This document shows, one piece after another, positions 12,321 to 23,968 of a stretch of 64,000 nt of DNA (position 1 is the stretch's first letter; each line of letters starts with the position of its first letter). The notes below the pieces were generated by a model. It did not search any database. It saw only the letters and a program-made list of their open reading frames with translations, and was not told where the DNA came from. Both the position numbers and the translations under genes were made by a program. The stretch is from Pelodera strongyloides (Eukaryota; Nematoda; Chromadorea; Rhabditida; Rhabditidae): NCBI GenBank assembly GCA_036852015.1, contig JAANDG010000384.1:62001-126000 (forward strand), in the 5' to 3' direction.

Positions 12321-14820
12321 ATGAATTCCTTCCTTCTCGTGTTCTTCTTGCTGTACGGTGCTGCATCTGGCATCTCAAGAAACGGAAAACTTCACAAACT
12401 TGAAAAACGCCAGATCAAACACCAAGTATTGAAAACAAGCACACCACGTAGCACAGCTAATGAGTAAGTTTGCTTTCTGATTCAACCTGTTGTATTTTGG
12501 CACATATTAGCATCTTTATTCACATAGTGTAAGAATTCGTTTGCTTTATTCACATAATATAGGCATTCCTATTATTCAGGACCTCTATTGCTCCTCCGTT
12601 GCTGACAACTGATTTATTCCGCAATGTCCGGTCACTCACACAACTCAAAGGTCAGTGTCTTTGATGAAGACATGATTTTACCTGATTCGGTGTCAGCACC
12701 TTCTACATATGTGGCGTGAAGGCGCTCTCCACATATGGTGAATCCGAGCTTATTGGTATTTTCAGAATTTGGAGATCTCAAACGTTATTTTGTGCTCAGT
12801 CGCCGCAAGTACGCCAGGCGTAGGAGAGCAAGGTAGGTGAAAATTGTTCCGCTCTAACTTAATATATGCAATTGAAATCGTATTTTGATGGCTGAGAGAG
12901 ATGGCCAAAAAATGTGGCTGACGACCTAGTTGAAATTTAAAAAAATCGCCGAAATTGTGGGCATGTGCCGTGGTTTAATTCAAAATGAGACGTGCATATT
13001 CAATTATTGTTATAATTCTAATTCTAATTTACTACGCACAAAGCAAACCAAATTACCGTGCAAATTGTGTTATTAAATACACAATGACATATAATAATAA
13101 GCTCGGTAACAACCCTATAGAACAAAAAGTGTCATTGCGAAGTAGACGCATTCTTTTCAAATATATTCGAAAGTACTTCCTTACCGTTTTCGAGTCTTAT
13201 TGGATCTTGTTTAGTTGGTGAACTACGCCGGTGCTAATTGAAATGTTGCTGATTTTAGAAAAATCTTCATATTTCCGCTCTTGTTTGTGAGCGACACATT
13301 GTTTCTTGGGCATGCAATAATAATACAGCTTTGTCAATTGTTTCATTCAGAATGTCGTCGGAAGGACGACATCGGCACCTAAAAAAGCTTGTACTTCAAA
13401 GAAGATTTACGAACAAAGAGAAGACACCTATTCTTCACGGAGTTCTCGTGTCTGCTTCGCCGGTTTTGTGGGAGGTTCGTTTGCTTCAGGAAGACCCTTT
13501 GAGGAAAATAAGAGGGGAACGAGAATGAAAGCGAGGGAGATATGAGGAGGGGAGCACTGTTACCTATCATGATTGCATTTAAATAAGTAGCCTTGAAAAC
13601 AAATCTGTTTTCAGTCTCCTTCAGCCACAATTCCGCCGCGAACGACAATTGGCAGCTTCAACAGGGTGTCATACAACATCGCTAGGCCGAATTTTCACTT
13701 TGTTAGTATTAAGTATTGCATGGTTCGATATTTTCATACTGCTGAATGTTCATGCCTTAAACTTGTTTGACCGACGCAGTGAGCCTTGTAGAGTTTGTTC
13801 AGTGACTACACAGAATCAGTGAATCTTATCTCCATCAAAAATTTACACAACCGTTACATTTTCCAGGATTCAAGTACGGCTCACCCTCGATTGATCCAGA
13901 AGAAATACCTGCGGCACAACAACCGAGTAAATGGACTCTCTCGTCTGAAGCGCGTCATGATTAACACAGGCCAACAACGCAATATTTATGGTGGTTAAAT
14001 TTCTTAATTTTTCTATCTCTGTTCATAAGTACCTCATGAACTTCGTTCAGGCAACTTATTTATAATGTTCCAAACTCTTGGCATTGACTAAATCTAAGAG
14101 CGCACAAAACCGCGATACACTACTGTCTGTGTAAAATAATACATTGATCGCCATGCAGGCATTCACGGAATCAGCAAACGTAAACCTTCAAAAGAGATGA
14201 TGGTCCGATCAATAACACATAAGAAGAAGAGTGTTGGATGGAGTACAGCTCCCCACAGAAGACAGTTGGTCACATTCCCAGGTAAAAGATTTATATTGTT
14301 TTTATAAGCAGAATCAAGTGGGTTCTTGAAAATCCTATATAACTACAACCTGGGTTAGTTGGTTTATAGCGCCCAATTCCATGAATACCACAATTTCATC
14401 TTTTAGCTGCACATCACCGTTCGTCGGGTAGAACTTCGGCTATCAATAGAAGATTCATTCGGAGAGAGGTAACAATGAATTTATGTTGACAAAGAAATGG
14501 GTTGGGTGAAATCGATGATTATGAAGCGGACATTTTGGAAACATAAGTCATTAGAACATATCATTAGCTGTTTTTAAAGTAATCAAGAACATATTTCCAA
14601 CAAATAATGTTGCATTCAGTTTGAGCGTCCGTTGTACTCCACTGCGCGCCAACAAATGTCCCAAATAAGGTGATCTTTTGTTTCTAGAAAAATATATTCT
14701 GTAATCCACAATTTTTTTTCGATAGACTAATGGACGTTTCATTTTAACCATTAATTCGTTGAGCACAACTGAAGAAAAGTTTTTACTTAAAAAATATCTT
14801 AGGTCTTTTCGTCCCGGTGA
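12321..14820 (+). CDS. secreted, strongly basic, cysteine-free protein of unknown function
   Basis: Nine exons: 12321-12463, 12580-12650, 12766-12832, 13351-13474, 13615-13701, 13867-13990, 14159-14281, 14407-14468, 14803-14820. They total 272 aa and every junction is in phase. The start ATG leads straight into a signal peptide (MNSFLLVFFLLYGAASG). The mature part is rich in Arg, Lys, His and Ser, for example RRKYARRRRARMSSEGRHRH, contains no cysteine and has many dibasic sites. No known domain or repeat is recognised. AATAAA follows at 14895-14900, 75 bp after the stop. Alternatives are an unspliced end at 13528 after exon 4, or at 14487 after exon 8. Low complexity plus clean splicing suggests a fast-evolving secreted or extracellular protein. 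No function is proposed. Confidence 0.75.
12985..13221 (+). CDS. small ORF with signal-like N-terminus inside intron 3
   Basis: An ATG-initiated 78-codon frame lies wholly inside intron 3 of the basic secreted-protein gene, on the same strand. Its first 19 residues (MRRAYSIIVIILILIYYAQ) look like a signal peptide or membrane anchor, followed by a Lys/Arg/Asn-rich stretch with one Cys. It could be an alternative first exon, a nested small gene or chance in AT-rich intron sequence. No promoter or poly(A) signal was tied to it. Confidence 0.2.
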   Translation: MRRAYSIIVIILILIYYAQSKPNYRANCVIKYTMTYNNKLGNNPIEQKVSLRSRRILFKYIRKYFLTVFESYWILFSW

Positions 14821-15239
14821 ACGAGTGCAATCAATTGGTTTTTAATCATTGATTTGTGGAGAGCAGTCGATTGTGTTTTATTTATTCTATTTTAAATAAA
14901 AGTGTTTGAAAACGTGTTACGCACAAAAGACTCCAGAATCACAAGGAATGAAGCACAAAAATATATTTCGGTGTCGTATAACTAGTTTCTTTAAATAGTT
15001 TTAACTAGTTTCGTATAACTAGAATAAAGAAAGGCACACCTGTTTTATTGTTATGCACACTGCGTGCATATTTGCTTTTTACTAACTCTATGATGCAAAT
15101 GCCTCAATAACCCTTTGGAATATTGGTTGTAGTGCTCTTGGCCGCCTTGATGTTCGTTTTAAAGAACTCTTTAATTATGAAATTGATCTCAAAGTCACTT
15201 ATCGGATAAAACTTAGAATCGTGGGGTTTTTTTTGTGTT

Positions 15240-15497
15240 TACACGAAAAGTCATCGCAGTTGTACACTGTTCACGACCACGAATTCCACACAATTTATGC
15301 GTTTTTAATTGTACTACTTTGGGTTTCACGATGTTCCTTATGTGCTTCAGAAGGATAACTTTGTTGGTGTTATTTATATGCATTTAAACTATAGCTTACT
15401 GAAATCGCTGACCTCTGCCTTTGGTTGTACACATGTACTTTAAAGTTTCGCTCAAATGCTTCTTCTCACCATCAGTGATATGTTAATTTAAGAAGGG
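15240..15497 (+). repeat. 258-bp block B, left copy
   Basis: Identical to 16627-16884 and in the same orientation although its flanks are inverted. It starts TACACGAAAAG and ends TTTAAGAAGGG. The ends are not inverted repeats of each other. It is flanked by TT on both sides. Confidence 0.9.
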
Positions 15498-15970
15498 TTC
15501 GGACAATTAAATACGTATTGCAAAGGTGGCAATTTTCGGCTGAAGGACGCCTGTAATCGGGAAAATTACCAATTTCTCCTTCTTGTTTATATCTCACCGC
15601 AAAGTATCGTCTGTTGTTTTGAACTGTACAATGAACTGCGTAGCTCTACTTTGAGTTGGTTTTTGTGAAACAGTTTTTATGTACATACACTTTATCGTCC
15701 CACCAATTTCTTTGCTTACGTTGTCTATTTCTTTCAAGCAAAGTGCAGTTGTAACAATTCCTATGGTATGCTTATAACATGAGACTTGTGTTAATGTATA
15801 GATGTTAACTATACATTTGGAGACGCACATCGTTGAAATGTAATCAAATGGGCCAAACCATGAACCAACCATGGTGGTATTGCCAAACACTGAGCGCAAA
15901 TTCAGCAAGTGCGAGTGTAAGTAAGTTCTTTTCGTCAAATTGTGCCCCTCCCCTGTTAAGGCATGTTCGT

Positions 15971-16339
15971 TAAAGGGAGAGGCCCACGAGAGAAAAGTTT
16001 TCCTCGATTTATTTGTACGGAATGTACGGAATTTCAGAAATATTACTGTGAAAACCGCAGTGCTTGAAGCCTAGAACTCACTGAGTTATTTTCCGGCAAA
16101 CAATTCGGTCAGGTACCGTAGCCAGAAACACAGAAGAACGCTTTTAGGACAATACTGTATTGGAAACGCCTCTTTATGAACGTAGGAATGATCTTTATTC
16201 GTTTGACCATTATTATGTGGAGAAAGAATGCAAATGAACGGATATCAACCGTAAAACGAATTTTGACGTTGCTGACTACGGTACCTGGCCGAACTGTTTG
16301 ACGGGGAATAACTCTGTGAGTTCCAGGCTTATATATTTT
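15971..16339 (+). mobile_element. hairpin MITE copy 1, right end truncated
   Basis: Starts TAAAGGGAGAGGCCCACGAG, the same terminus as the complete copy at 56303-56732. Internal inverted repeats (CTAGAACTCACTGAG against CTCTGTGAGTTCCAGG) form a long hairpin. The outer part of the right arm is missing: similarity stops near 16328, just before the 701-bp right arm begins. It is non-coding. Confidence 0.75.
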
Positions 16340-16626
16340 TCTCATGTTATAAGCATACCATAGGAATTGTTACAACTGCACTTTGCTTGAAAGAAATAGA
16401 CAACGTAAGCAAAGAAATTGGTGGGACGATAAAGTGTATGTACATAAAAACTGTTTCACAAAAACCAACTCAAAGTAGAGCTACGCAGTTCATTGTACAG
16501 TTCAAAACAACAGACGATACTTTGCGGTGAGATATAAACAAGAAGGAGAAATTGGTAATTTTCCCGATTACAGGCGTCCTTCAGCCGAAAATTGCCACCT
16601 TTGCAATACGTATTTAATTGTCCGAA

Positions 16627-16884
16627 TACACGAAAAGTCATCGCAGTTGTACACTGTTCACGACCACGAATTCCACACAATTTATGCGTTTTTAATTGTA
16701 CTACTTTGGGTTTCACGATGTTCCTTATGTGCTTCAGAAGGATAACTTTGTTGGTGTTATTTATATGCATTTAAACTATAGCTTACTGAAATCGCTGACC
16801 TCTGCCTTTGGTTGTACACATGTACTTTAAAGTTTCGCTCAAATGCTTCTTCTCACCATCAGTGATATGTTAATTTAAGAAGGG
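16627..16884 (+). repeat. 258-bp block B, right copy
   Basis: Second identical copy of the block at 15240-15497. Here it is flanked by AA on both sides, as expected for the inverted context. In a simple palindrome this block would be reversed. Confidence 0.9.
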
Positions 16885-17040
16885 AACACAAAAAAACCCC
16901 CACGATTCTAAGTTTTATCCGATAAGTGACTTTGAGATCAATTTCATAATTAAAGAGTTCTTTAAAACGAACATCAAGGCGGCCAAGAGCACTACAACCA
17001 ATATTCCAAAGGGTTATTGAGGCATTTGCATCATAGAGTT

Positions 17041-18451
17041 GGAACAGATATGCGCAAGAGTGTACCTATTGAAAAAATTTAATTGTTGCCAAAAACTCCT
17101 AATTATAGGTGGTAAGGAGGCGGGAATTGAAAATTACAGCACCTCAATCGTTGGTGAGACAAATTTCTAATGGAAAAAAATTACCTTCCGTTTATTTCAC
17201 AAATGAAACATTTCTAGATTGTTTTTACAATTGGAATAAAATTATTATTGTTCTCCAACTAGACGATGTGAACGTATGAATAAATCTAGGAAGTAAACAT
17301 AATTCGTGTCTATGTTTACAATGCATGTCTTTTGGTTGTCTTTTGAATAAATCATTGTCATTCTTGTTTTATGATGTACTTCTCTTTTTTCCTTCATTAA
17401 CGTCTGTAATAGTTCACCACGATCAGCAGAATCAGCGATTTAACTAGTGGACACGTAGCTGAACGTATCTGGTGTACGCAAGCTGCCAATCAATATTATA
17501 TTAAAATAATAGGTTTAGCTCAACAACTATTTTCATTCCTTTGGATCAATTATGACAAATATTAGCATATTTTGCTTCCTTATAATATGACTATAAATAA
17601 ACAAAGGATATGAAGTATTTATAATTTGCCCCGAGTCAGCCCAGCTAGAATCCCGGTAAGTGGTAAAATTACCTCGGGTTTGACTCGAAGAGAGCCACTT
17701 TGAGTAAACCGTGCCCGGACAATTTTTGGTGCTTTTCTTTGTCCCATCGTGATTTTTTCGGCACTGCTTTGCCGTACGAGATCTAACTGTAAGCAACTTT
17801 CGCTGTTAAATGTATCTATTGGCAGTGAATCATATTCATTGCCAGTACAGGTATTCCGCAAGTTCCCTTATTGGCGCGTATTAGTTTCTCGTCGGGTAAA
17901 CATAAAACTGCTCAGCCATTTTGTGGAAAAAAACTCATAAGGTTTTAAAGATCTATTTGTGCGACAACCTAATAAGATTAACAACATTCGGACGTATGTA
18001 GATCAGCTAATGATTAATTATTGACAAGCCATTCCAACGGCGGTAATAAAAATTTAATAAATACTAAGTGCTCGTTGGGTTTTAGTTCTCTGTTGGTACC
18101 TTCCTTGTATTCTCCAGGTCGACGATCATTCTTTTCGTGCATTTCCGTTGAAGGAAAGAAAAGTAATTAACCTGAAATGCATGGTATAATTAGTCAAACA
18201 TGAGCCGGAACTAGCAATTATCTTTTCGACAATGTTATTACTGTTTCAATCTTTGCTTGAAGTCGGAACTTTTTGGAATGTTGTTTTGCAATCTAGAGAC
18301 CATTAAACATTAATATATGTGAGGACTTCCATTATCTCAAGAGTCTCCTTATTTATTCCCGAAACAAGTGGCACTCTCTTCAGTCAAAGCATTTTATGAG
18401 CGAGTAAGTTAGTACCCAATGCCCCAACGTACGTGCACTCATAGTTTCTCC

Positions 18452-18495
<44 letters not shown>

Positions 18496-19475
18496 TTATT
18501 ACGCACAAAGACAATCAAAGAAAGCAATGTAACGTGCAGGTAAAAATGGAGTAAATTGTTTCAGAAACTTGTATTGTATGTTTGATTTTCAATCCGTTTG
18601 GAACATTACGACCTAGATCCTGTTTTTATGAACATATTGGCGATATGCTGAGCTCGTAATAAGTTACATAATGGTTATTCTTAGGCATTTCCGTTAATTA
18701 AGACGCAAGGAATTTATAGTAACCGGGTTTATGGAGTGAGCCTTTATACTAACAAACATCTGCTCTGGCTATAAAAGTCTTTTCGTCGATTAATTTCCGG
18801 GACTAGAAAACATACGCACAACTGAAATGCGAGCAGCTCTGCTGATTGCCGTTTTAAACACTAAGAAGCTAATGTGTACATTTTAAGCAAGCACGCAACA
18901 TTAGATGTGTTGTCATTATGAACCTTAACGGACACCAAGAATAAGATTAACCACATACAACATTTGTTTTCGTATTTCCCCCTCACACTTGTATAATTTA
19001 ATCTTTTATTTTAGTTATCTTGCCCAATTTGATAGCAGTTGGAAATCCTTAGCTTTAGAAACGTAATTTATGAAGAGCGAACGTTGTCTGATCGTCATGA
19101 ACTTTTGTTGCCACATATGCATAATAGACATTCTATAGACTTTTATGCTTCGCATCTAAGGATATCTTTTAGTGCACAACAATTTTTTGAACAAAAACAA
19201 CATTTATAATTCATGAAAACACCGGAAATTTGGCTACGTAAAACTACTCTAAATTATTATAATTAAAGTCTTTCCTAATACTAATGTGTTCTCTGTGTAT
19301 GTGCGATGTACTTTAACAATAACGTAAAAATTAACAACTTCGGAACATCAGAATGAAAAGCCAAGTTTTAAACAATATTCTTGTGTCTACCGTCTTACAT
19401 TCGGTTAAACTGATTAATGTTTCTGGTTTACTTTCTTGCTTTCGATTGTTATTTTAATTAATCAAATTTTTAGAA
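17041..19475. other. gene-poor stretch with one ORF, a microsatellite and an orphan start
   Basis: Minus-strand frame 17619-17861 is open and contains KAPKIVRARFTQSGSLRVKP. The CCCGAG|GTAATT inside it could be a donor. No partner exons were found and it may be a repeat relic. A (TAA)n microsatellite lies at 18452-18495. TATAAAAG at 18770-18777 is followed 50 bp later by an ATG (18827) reading MRAALLIAVL. The 3' part is the upstream flank of the receptor gene. Confidence 0.35.
18452..18495. repeat. (TAA)n microsatellite
   Basis: About 14 tandem AAT/TAA units, ending in TTTATTACGCACA. The same AATAATTTATTACGCACA ending recurs at 51911-51928. Confidence 0.95.
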
Positions 19476-22400
19476 ATGGCAATTGGACATGTAGGCACTC
19501 TTGGTGTTAACATATTTCTTATGTTTGTATGCAGCATGCAAATCATTGCCAATTTTGTGGTTCTCTATGTCTGGAGCACTTCGAGGCGCTTGTTCAAGTA
19601 AGTATGAGTGTTATTTACTTTTCCTCTATAAACACACAGAAAATCATATTAACTAGTACAACGAAAGTGTGATGTACAACGCCGCTTTCAGAAATGATAA
19701 TCTGGTGCTTCTCGTTGGCTTGGCGTTCATCGACTTTGTCTACGCTGCCCTACAGTTTCCTCTACTTTGGCATTTCCTTATTGCTTGGACACCCGAGGGT
19801 AAGTCTCATCCCCTGAGACGTTTTGCGTTTTTGTGCTTTGTTAGACATCTAATTTTGAATTGAGAACATTGCAGGCATGCCATGGAAGTACAATGGCGTG
19901 TTCGTCTACTGGATTGGCAGTTTCTCCGCGGCATTGATGAAGTCTGGTTGTACGGTAACAACCTTTATCGCACTCGATCGGATATTAGCCATGCATTGGC
20001 CTGTTATGTACTACAAACAACATAAGAGGATGTGAGTCAACGTTTTTCGGTGTTCGATGGATGTTTGATGTAGAATCATTGCACAACCCAGAAACATCAA
20101 GATCTCTTTTCCAATTACCTGATTATTAGTTCCAGAATTCTAAGAATTTTTTCTGAAACCGATAATTGTGAAACAGGTCCTTAGAAGGTGTGTGGGTACT
20201 ATGAGTGTTCCTTCAATGGAACGCCATTTTTGGAATTATGATGGAAACATACAGTATAAAAAAAACATTTTGATTTTTATATTTGCAATCGATAACAATG
20301 CGTCATGTTTAGGTGGTGTACCCTCGCTTTCCTTTCTTCACTTGTGATGGCTGCCATTGATTGGACTGTGCAGATCACGACGGTTCAAGTGCAAGCCGTG
20401 AGGAACGACTGTAGCTCATTTGGATGTTACATGACTGATGTTAGTTTACCTTCGCTTTCGTAGTTATACCATGAAACAATATCAAACAATATTGCTGCAC
20501 CGAAAAGAGATCCGTCGATACGTACTTCCGTCAGACATAACGGCCACAATTAATATAATTAAGCCAGACAATATTTTGTTATTATTTTCTTCTTCTTAGT
20601 GTAGAAGATGCGGCCAATTATTAGTCCTGTAGTATTTATCTAGACAGAGAGAAATCTATTTTTTTATACAAAAACAGGAAATAACATTTTTTTTATTTTT
20701 CCAGGGTTTTCGACGCTACTGGGGTCTGTCAAATTGCGCTATGAACTTGTTGTCATGTATATTTACATTGTTCATCATCTACCAACTCTACAGACGGGCA
20801 AAATTGAGGGACATACAAGTACAACACATTGAAAGGGAGAATCGTTCAAAGATTGACAGGAGTGTAAGTGAAAAAATCCAAATTGCAAACGTCCACCTTT
20901 CTAGTTCTCCAGCCTCTTATAATTGTCAATGTGAAATGGTCTCCAAAGCTGAAATGGTCCTCTGTACTTCTCTACTTGTAGGCCAACCGCGTAGCGATCT
21001 ACATTCTGGTTGTTTCTGCGGTAATCGGAGTAGTTCCTGGTTGTCTGAATGGGCTTTCCATGTTCCTCAATAGTACGGTATGTCGTGTTTCCTCAAGTAA
21101 ATATGTCTTTTGACTTCCTGATAATGAAGAGAGCGGCAAAACCATATGTAGCTTTTAATTTGTCCGCAAATTATTTCGCTAGCGCAAATTATCTTGTCTC
21201 GTCTGGTTGTTGCTATGTTGGATCAAATACATTAAACTGGCAATTGAGTGACACTTTTTGGTCCCACTAAGTGAATGGAATGGTTGTTATTATTAGTTCA
21301 GAGCAGTACTTGTGAACATAAATCCCAATCAAGCCTATATAACTGATCTAATGTGTTTTTATTGTACATAAGATCAATTACCGCAGATAAAGCAGTCTTG
21401 TTTTCAGTTCGTTTTAATTTATGCTCAAAAGAGCTGACCTAAAATGAACAGGTGCATATTTTCGGGAAGTGGAAGTATTTAAAAATTCAGTTTTTTCAGT
21501 TCCTCAACGAAGTGGCTTACTTAGTGGGCACTTGCGCCACTCTCAGTGGTCTTTCACATGCTTTCATCTTCGCAATGGCACATCGGGACATTCGACTAGA
21601 AATTGTACGAAGGGTAGGTCAATATCAACAAATACCTCTATATTAATTTTCAAGCACTTGTTCATTTTTTTTATTGAAAGCTTGTCTGTTAGGCCCCTAA
21701 TAAGCTTGTTGTTTAATTCGCAGGCCTTAGCATTTATGCGTTTGTTTTTATGTTGTGTTGTGTAGAGCAACAGTGTCTCTATTGTTTTTGCCCCGGACTT
21801 TCAATAATGCACTTTGGTTTTTTTGTTTTAATTTCTTTATGTTGCTACTTGTTCGTTATTGTTTGAATAAATATTGTGTTTTGTGCAAGTGGTGTTTTTT
21901 TTCTCGATTTCAAAACATTTATCCGACAAGAAATGAGAAAAGAGCAACGGTTTTGGTGTTAGAATGAGAGATAAGTAATAATTACGGCCAACAATAAGCC
22001 ATTGCAAGGACTGGAAGTAAAATAGTTTGTCTTTGTGCAGAAGTGCATCTAATGTTTGCAGATTATCAAGACCTGCTTGCCAGAGGGAGTTAGTGCCGAG
22101 CGGACGACGCGACTTTCAAAACCGTCCGCCATTCCTACTATAGCCACAATCAACGTTGACTAGGTTAATTAACGCTTAACACGTTCATTTGTCTTTAACT
22201 AAACTTCAGGAACAGCAGTAATACCACAGCATGATTGTACTAATATGTAACCGTTCAATAACACATCGGACTGTGGTTTCACGCAAGCAACAAATTTTGG
22301 CTGCACACGTAGTTTACATTGTTGTGAACAGTAGATTGCTATCGTACGTTTTAGGCAGTGTAGTGTATTTCCTTCTCACTATGTAGCAAAGTAGTAATTA

Positions 22401-22600
22401 CGACTTTTGGTACGTGGATTATGAAACATTATGAATTTGCAGAGCAAAAAAATCACTGTTTTGAATAATATTTCCATGTTTTACAGATATGTTGCTTACC
22501 ACAACAGACACAAGATAATCGCTCGTCCAGGCATGGAGCTACGGTTTACGTGTTGCCAACAGTGAAGATACACAACGAATATTCAGGAATAATTTTCTAA
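19476..22600 (+). CDS. seven-transmembrane serpentine chemoreceptor-like GPCR
   Basis: Eight exons: 19476-19597, 19692-19798, 19875-20031, 20313-20439, 20705-20863, 20982-21077, 21500-21613, 22487-22600. They total 331 aa and all junctions are in phase. Seven hydrophobic segments are readable. TM1 lies in exon 1, TM2 in exon 2 (LVLLVGLAFIDFVYAALQF) and TM3 in exon 3, ending in a DRY-like IALDRILAMHWPVMYY. TM4 to TM7 are in exons 4, 5, 6 and 7 (YLVGTCATLSGLSHAFIFAM), followed by AHRDIRLEIVRR and a polar tail. This is the layout of nematode-specific serpentine receptors. The family could be Srbc-like but that is not certain. The ATG follows TTTTAGAA directly, which fits a trans-splice acceptor. 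The last intron is long (873 bp). If it is not spliced, the protein ends at 21646. AATAAA is at 22657. Confidence 0.88.
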
Positions 22601-22656
22601 TATTAATATGCCTTAATTGTGGTTTATTGCGGTATGTATCTCTAATATGTATCTCT

Positions 22657-22669
22657 AATAAAATTTATT
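22657..22669. terminator. overlapping convergent poly(A) signals
   Basis: AATAAAATTTATT contains AATAAA on the plus strand (receptor gene, 57 bp after its stop) and AATAAA on the minus strand (four-TM gene, about 60 bp after its stop). The two transcripts must overlap at their 3' ends. Confidence 0.75.
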
Positions 22670-22726
22670 TTATTTACGCCGTGTATAGACATTTTGCACT
22701 TGGTACACAAAATAGCTAAACAACTA

Positions 22727-23968
22727 TTAAACTTTCATCTGCGGCTCGTGTGTAGTATCAGGAGCTTTCTTCATCGCACTAAAAAGGAAAGATTTTTGTA
22801 TTTCCCGCGTATATAAAAGTGTGTAAACAACCGAAAAACAACCCTCTGCGTTACAAACGCAACATACAAAGGTTCTTTAATTATGGCATTGATAGCTGTA
22901 TGCGAATGGGTTACTGGCGATAGCACATCTCTACGTCTAAATGAGGAATTATACCTGATTTCTTGTTTCTTGAAGATGAGCACATATTCGCTTATAATAT
23001 AGTTGGACACAACATTAATTAATAAGCACAGAAGGTAGACAATCAACCAAACAATCGCGTACTTCTTATTTTCTGGAAAAAATCATTGTATGTGCCTTAC
23101 TTCCCACTGCTAGAGTCAAGCCATACACATTATACGTATGAGACTTTTTAATATGGGTTTTGGTCCAATATATCCGACATATCTATGAAGCATAGTTTAC
23201 GCGAAAAGAGCGGGCTCACCACTGCATTCTCTTGTCCTGCAATCTCGAACTGAATACCCATAGGCTTCAGAATCGGCAAGGCTCAGCACCATACGAATTA
23301 TTCGATAGATGATGAATAATAAATAAGGAAGCTAAATAAAAAAATAACAGTAATATAGCATGCGTCCACGACAATGCGACATTCAAATACAGGCACATAC
23401 AAAGCAGTTGCCTTATCAGAGTCCATGTACTTTTATGCAACTGCTTACCTGGAACAAGCATCTATAGTTCGCTTTTTCTTAAAAGAGTTTCAGTTTCAAC
23501 ATTTACCTCGACGGTGACGTAGAGTACAATTGGAAACATAATTCGAAACCATATGCCTGCAATCATCAAAACACACGCGACAACGCAGCAACATAGGGCT
23601 GAAATGCGCTTTGTTTTGTTTTATTTTGATTTGTTGCAGTACCTAAATATGTATAAGCAATATATGTACACAACGATGATCGGGAAAAAATATTTAAAGA
23701 TGAAACCTACCTAAAATATGGGGTAGAAACAGTACATCATATGTATATGGCAGGCTGATCATTTGTGAGACGAGGACTGCAAGCAGAGATAAAGAGGCCA
23801 AGCTCTGAAAACAATGGACTTCAAAAGAACCAGCAATTATTTAACTCTTCATATTCTGCTACTGGACTTACTTAGACTGGCCCTGAATGGTGTGCAATTA
23901 TGACCAGTCACCTCAATTCGAATCATCGATGTCAGATGTTCCACCAAATTGGCTCGTAGCACGGACAT
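22727..23968 (-). CDS. four-transmembrane protein of unknown function
   Basis: Six exons: 23912-23968, 23711-23804, 23507-23598, 23220-23331, 22955-23072, 22727-22778. They total 174 aa with consistent phases. Four hydrophobic segments are seen: SLASLSLLAVLVSQMISLPY, an ALCCCVVACVLMIAGIW helix, VLYVTVELPYLLFIIYRII, and AIVWLIVYLLCLLINVVSNY. A polar Cys-containing loop (SVRDCRTRECSENKK) lies between the third and fourth. The C-terminus is short and polar, ending HEPQMKV. The ATG is 23 bp downstream of TTTTAG, a possible trans-splice acceptor. Small four-TM proteins are common in nematodes and I do not recognise the family. An alternative exon-1 donor near 23896 breaks the frame and was not used. 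Confidence 0.75.

Larger units (their letters stand above)
15084..17040. repeat. large inverted repeat (701-bp arms) with a non-inverted inner block
   Basis: The left arm 15084-15784 and right arm 16340-17040 are each exactly 701 bp. The outer blocks 15084-15239 and 16885-17040 (156 bp) are reverse complements, with one substitution seen. The inner blocks 15498-15784 and 16340-16626 (287 bp) are also reverse complements. The middle blocks 15240-15497 and 16627-16884 (258 bp), however, are identical in the same orientation. The spacer 15785-16339 holds a truncated hairpin MITE. No convincing coding sequence lies in the arms; open frames there are by-products. Near-identity implies a very recent event, ongoing gene conversion or an assembly problem. 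Confidence 0.9.

Noticed and set aside
13331..13528. Protein ending at 13528 by reading through the exon-4 donor
   Set aside because: The donor GAG|GTTCGT joins in phase to five further exons with good acceptors and a poly(A) signal, so the spliced form is preferred.
15594..15938. 114-codon minus-strand frame and its relatives at 16456-16770
   Set aside because: They lie in the inverted-repeat arms and MITE and have no domain or splice support.
17533..17861. Two overlapping minus-strand frames as a spliced gene
   Set aside because: The only plausible splice gives an immediate stop, and no neighbouring exons were found. It is left as an unassigned ORF.
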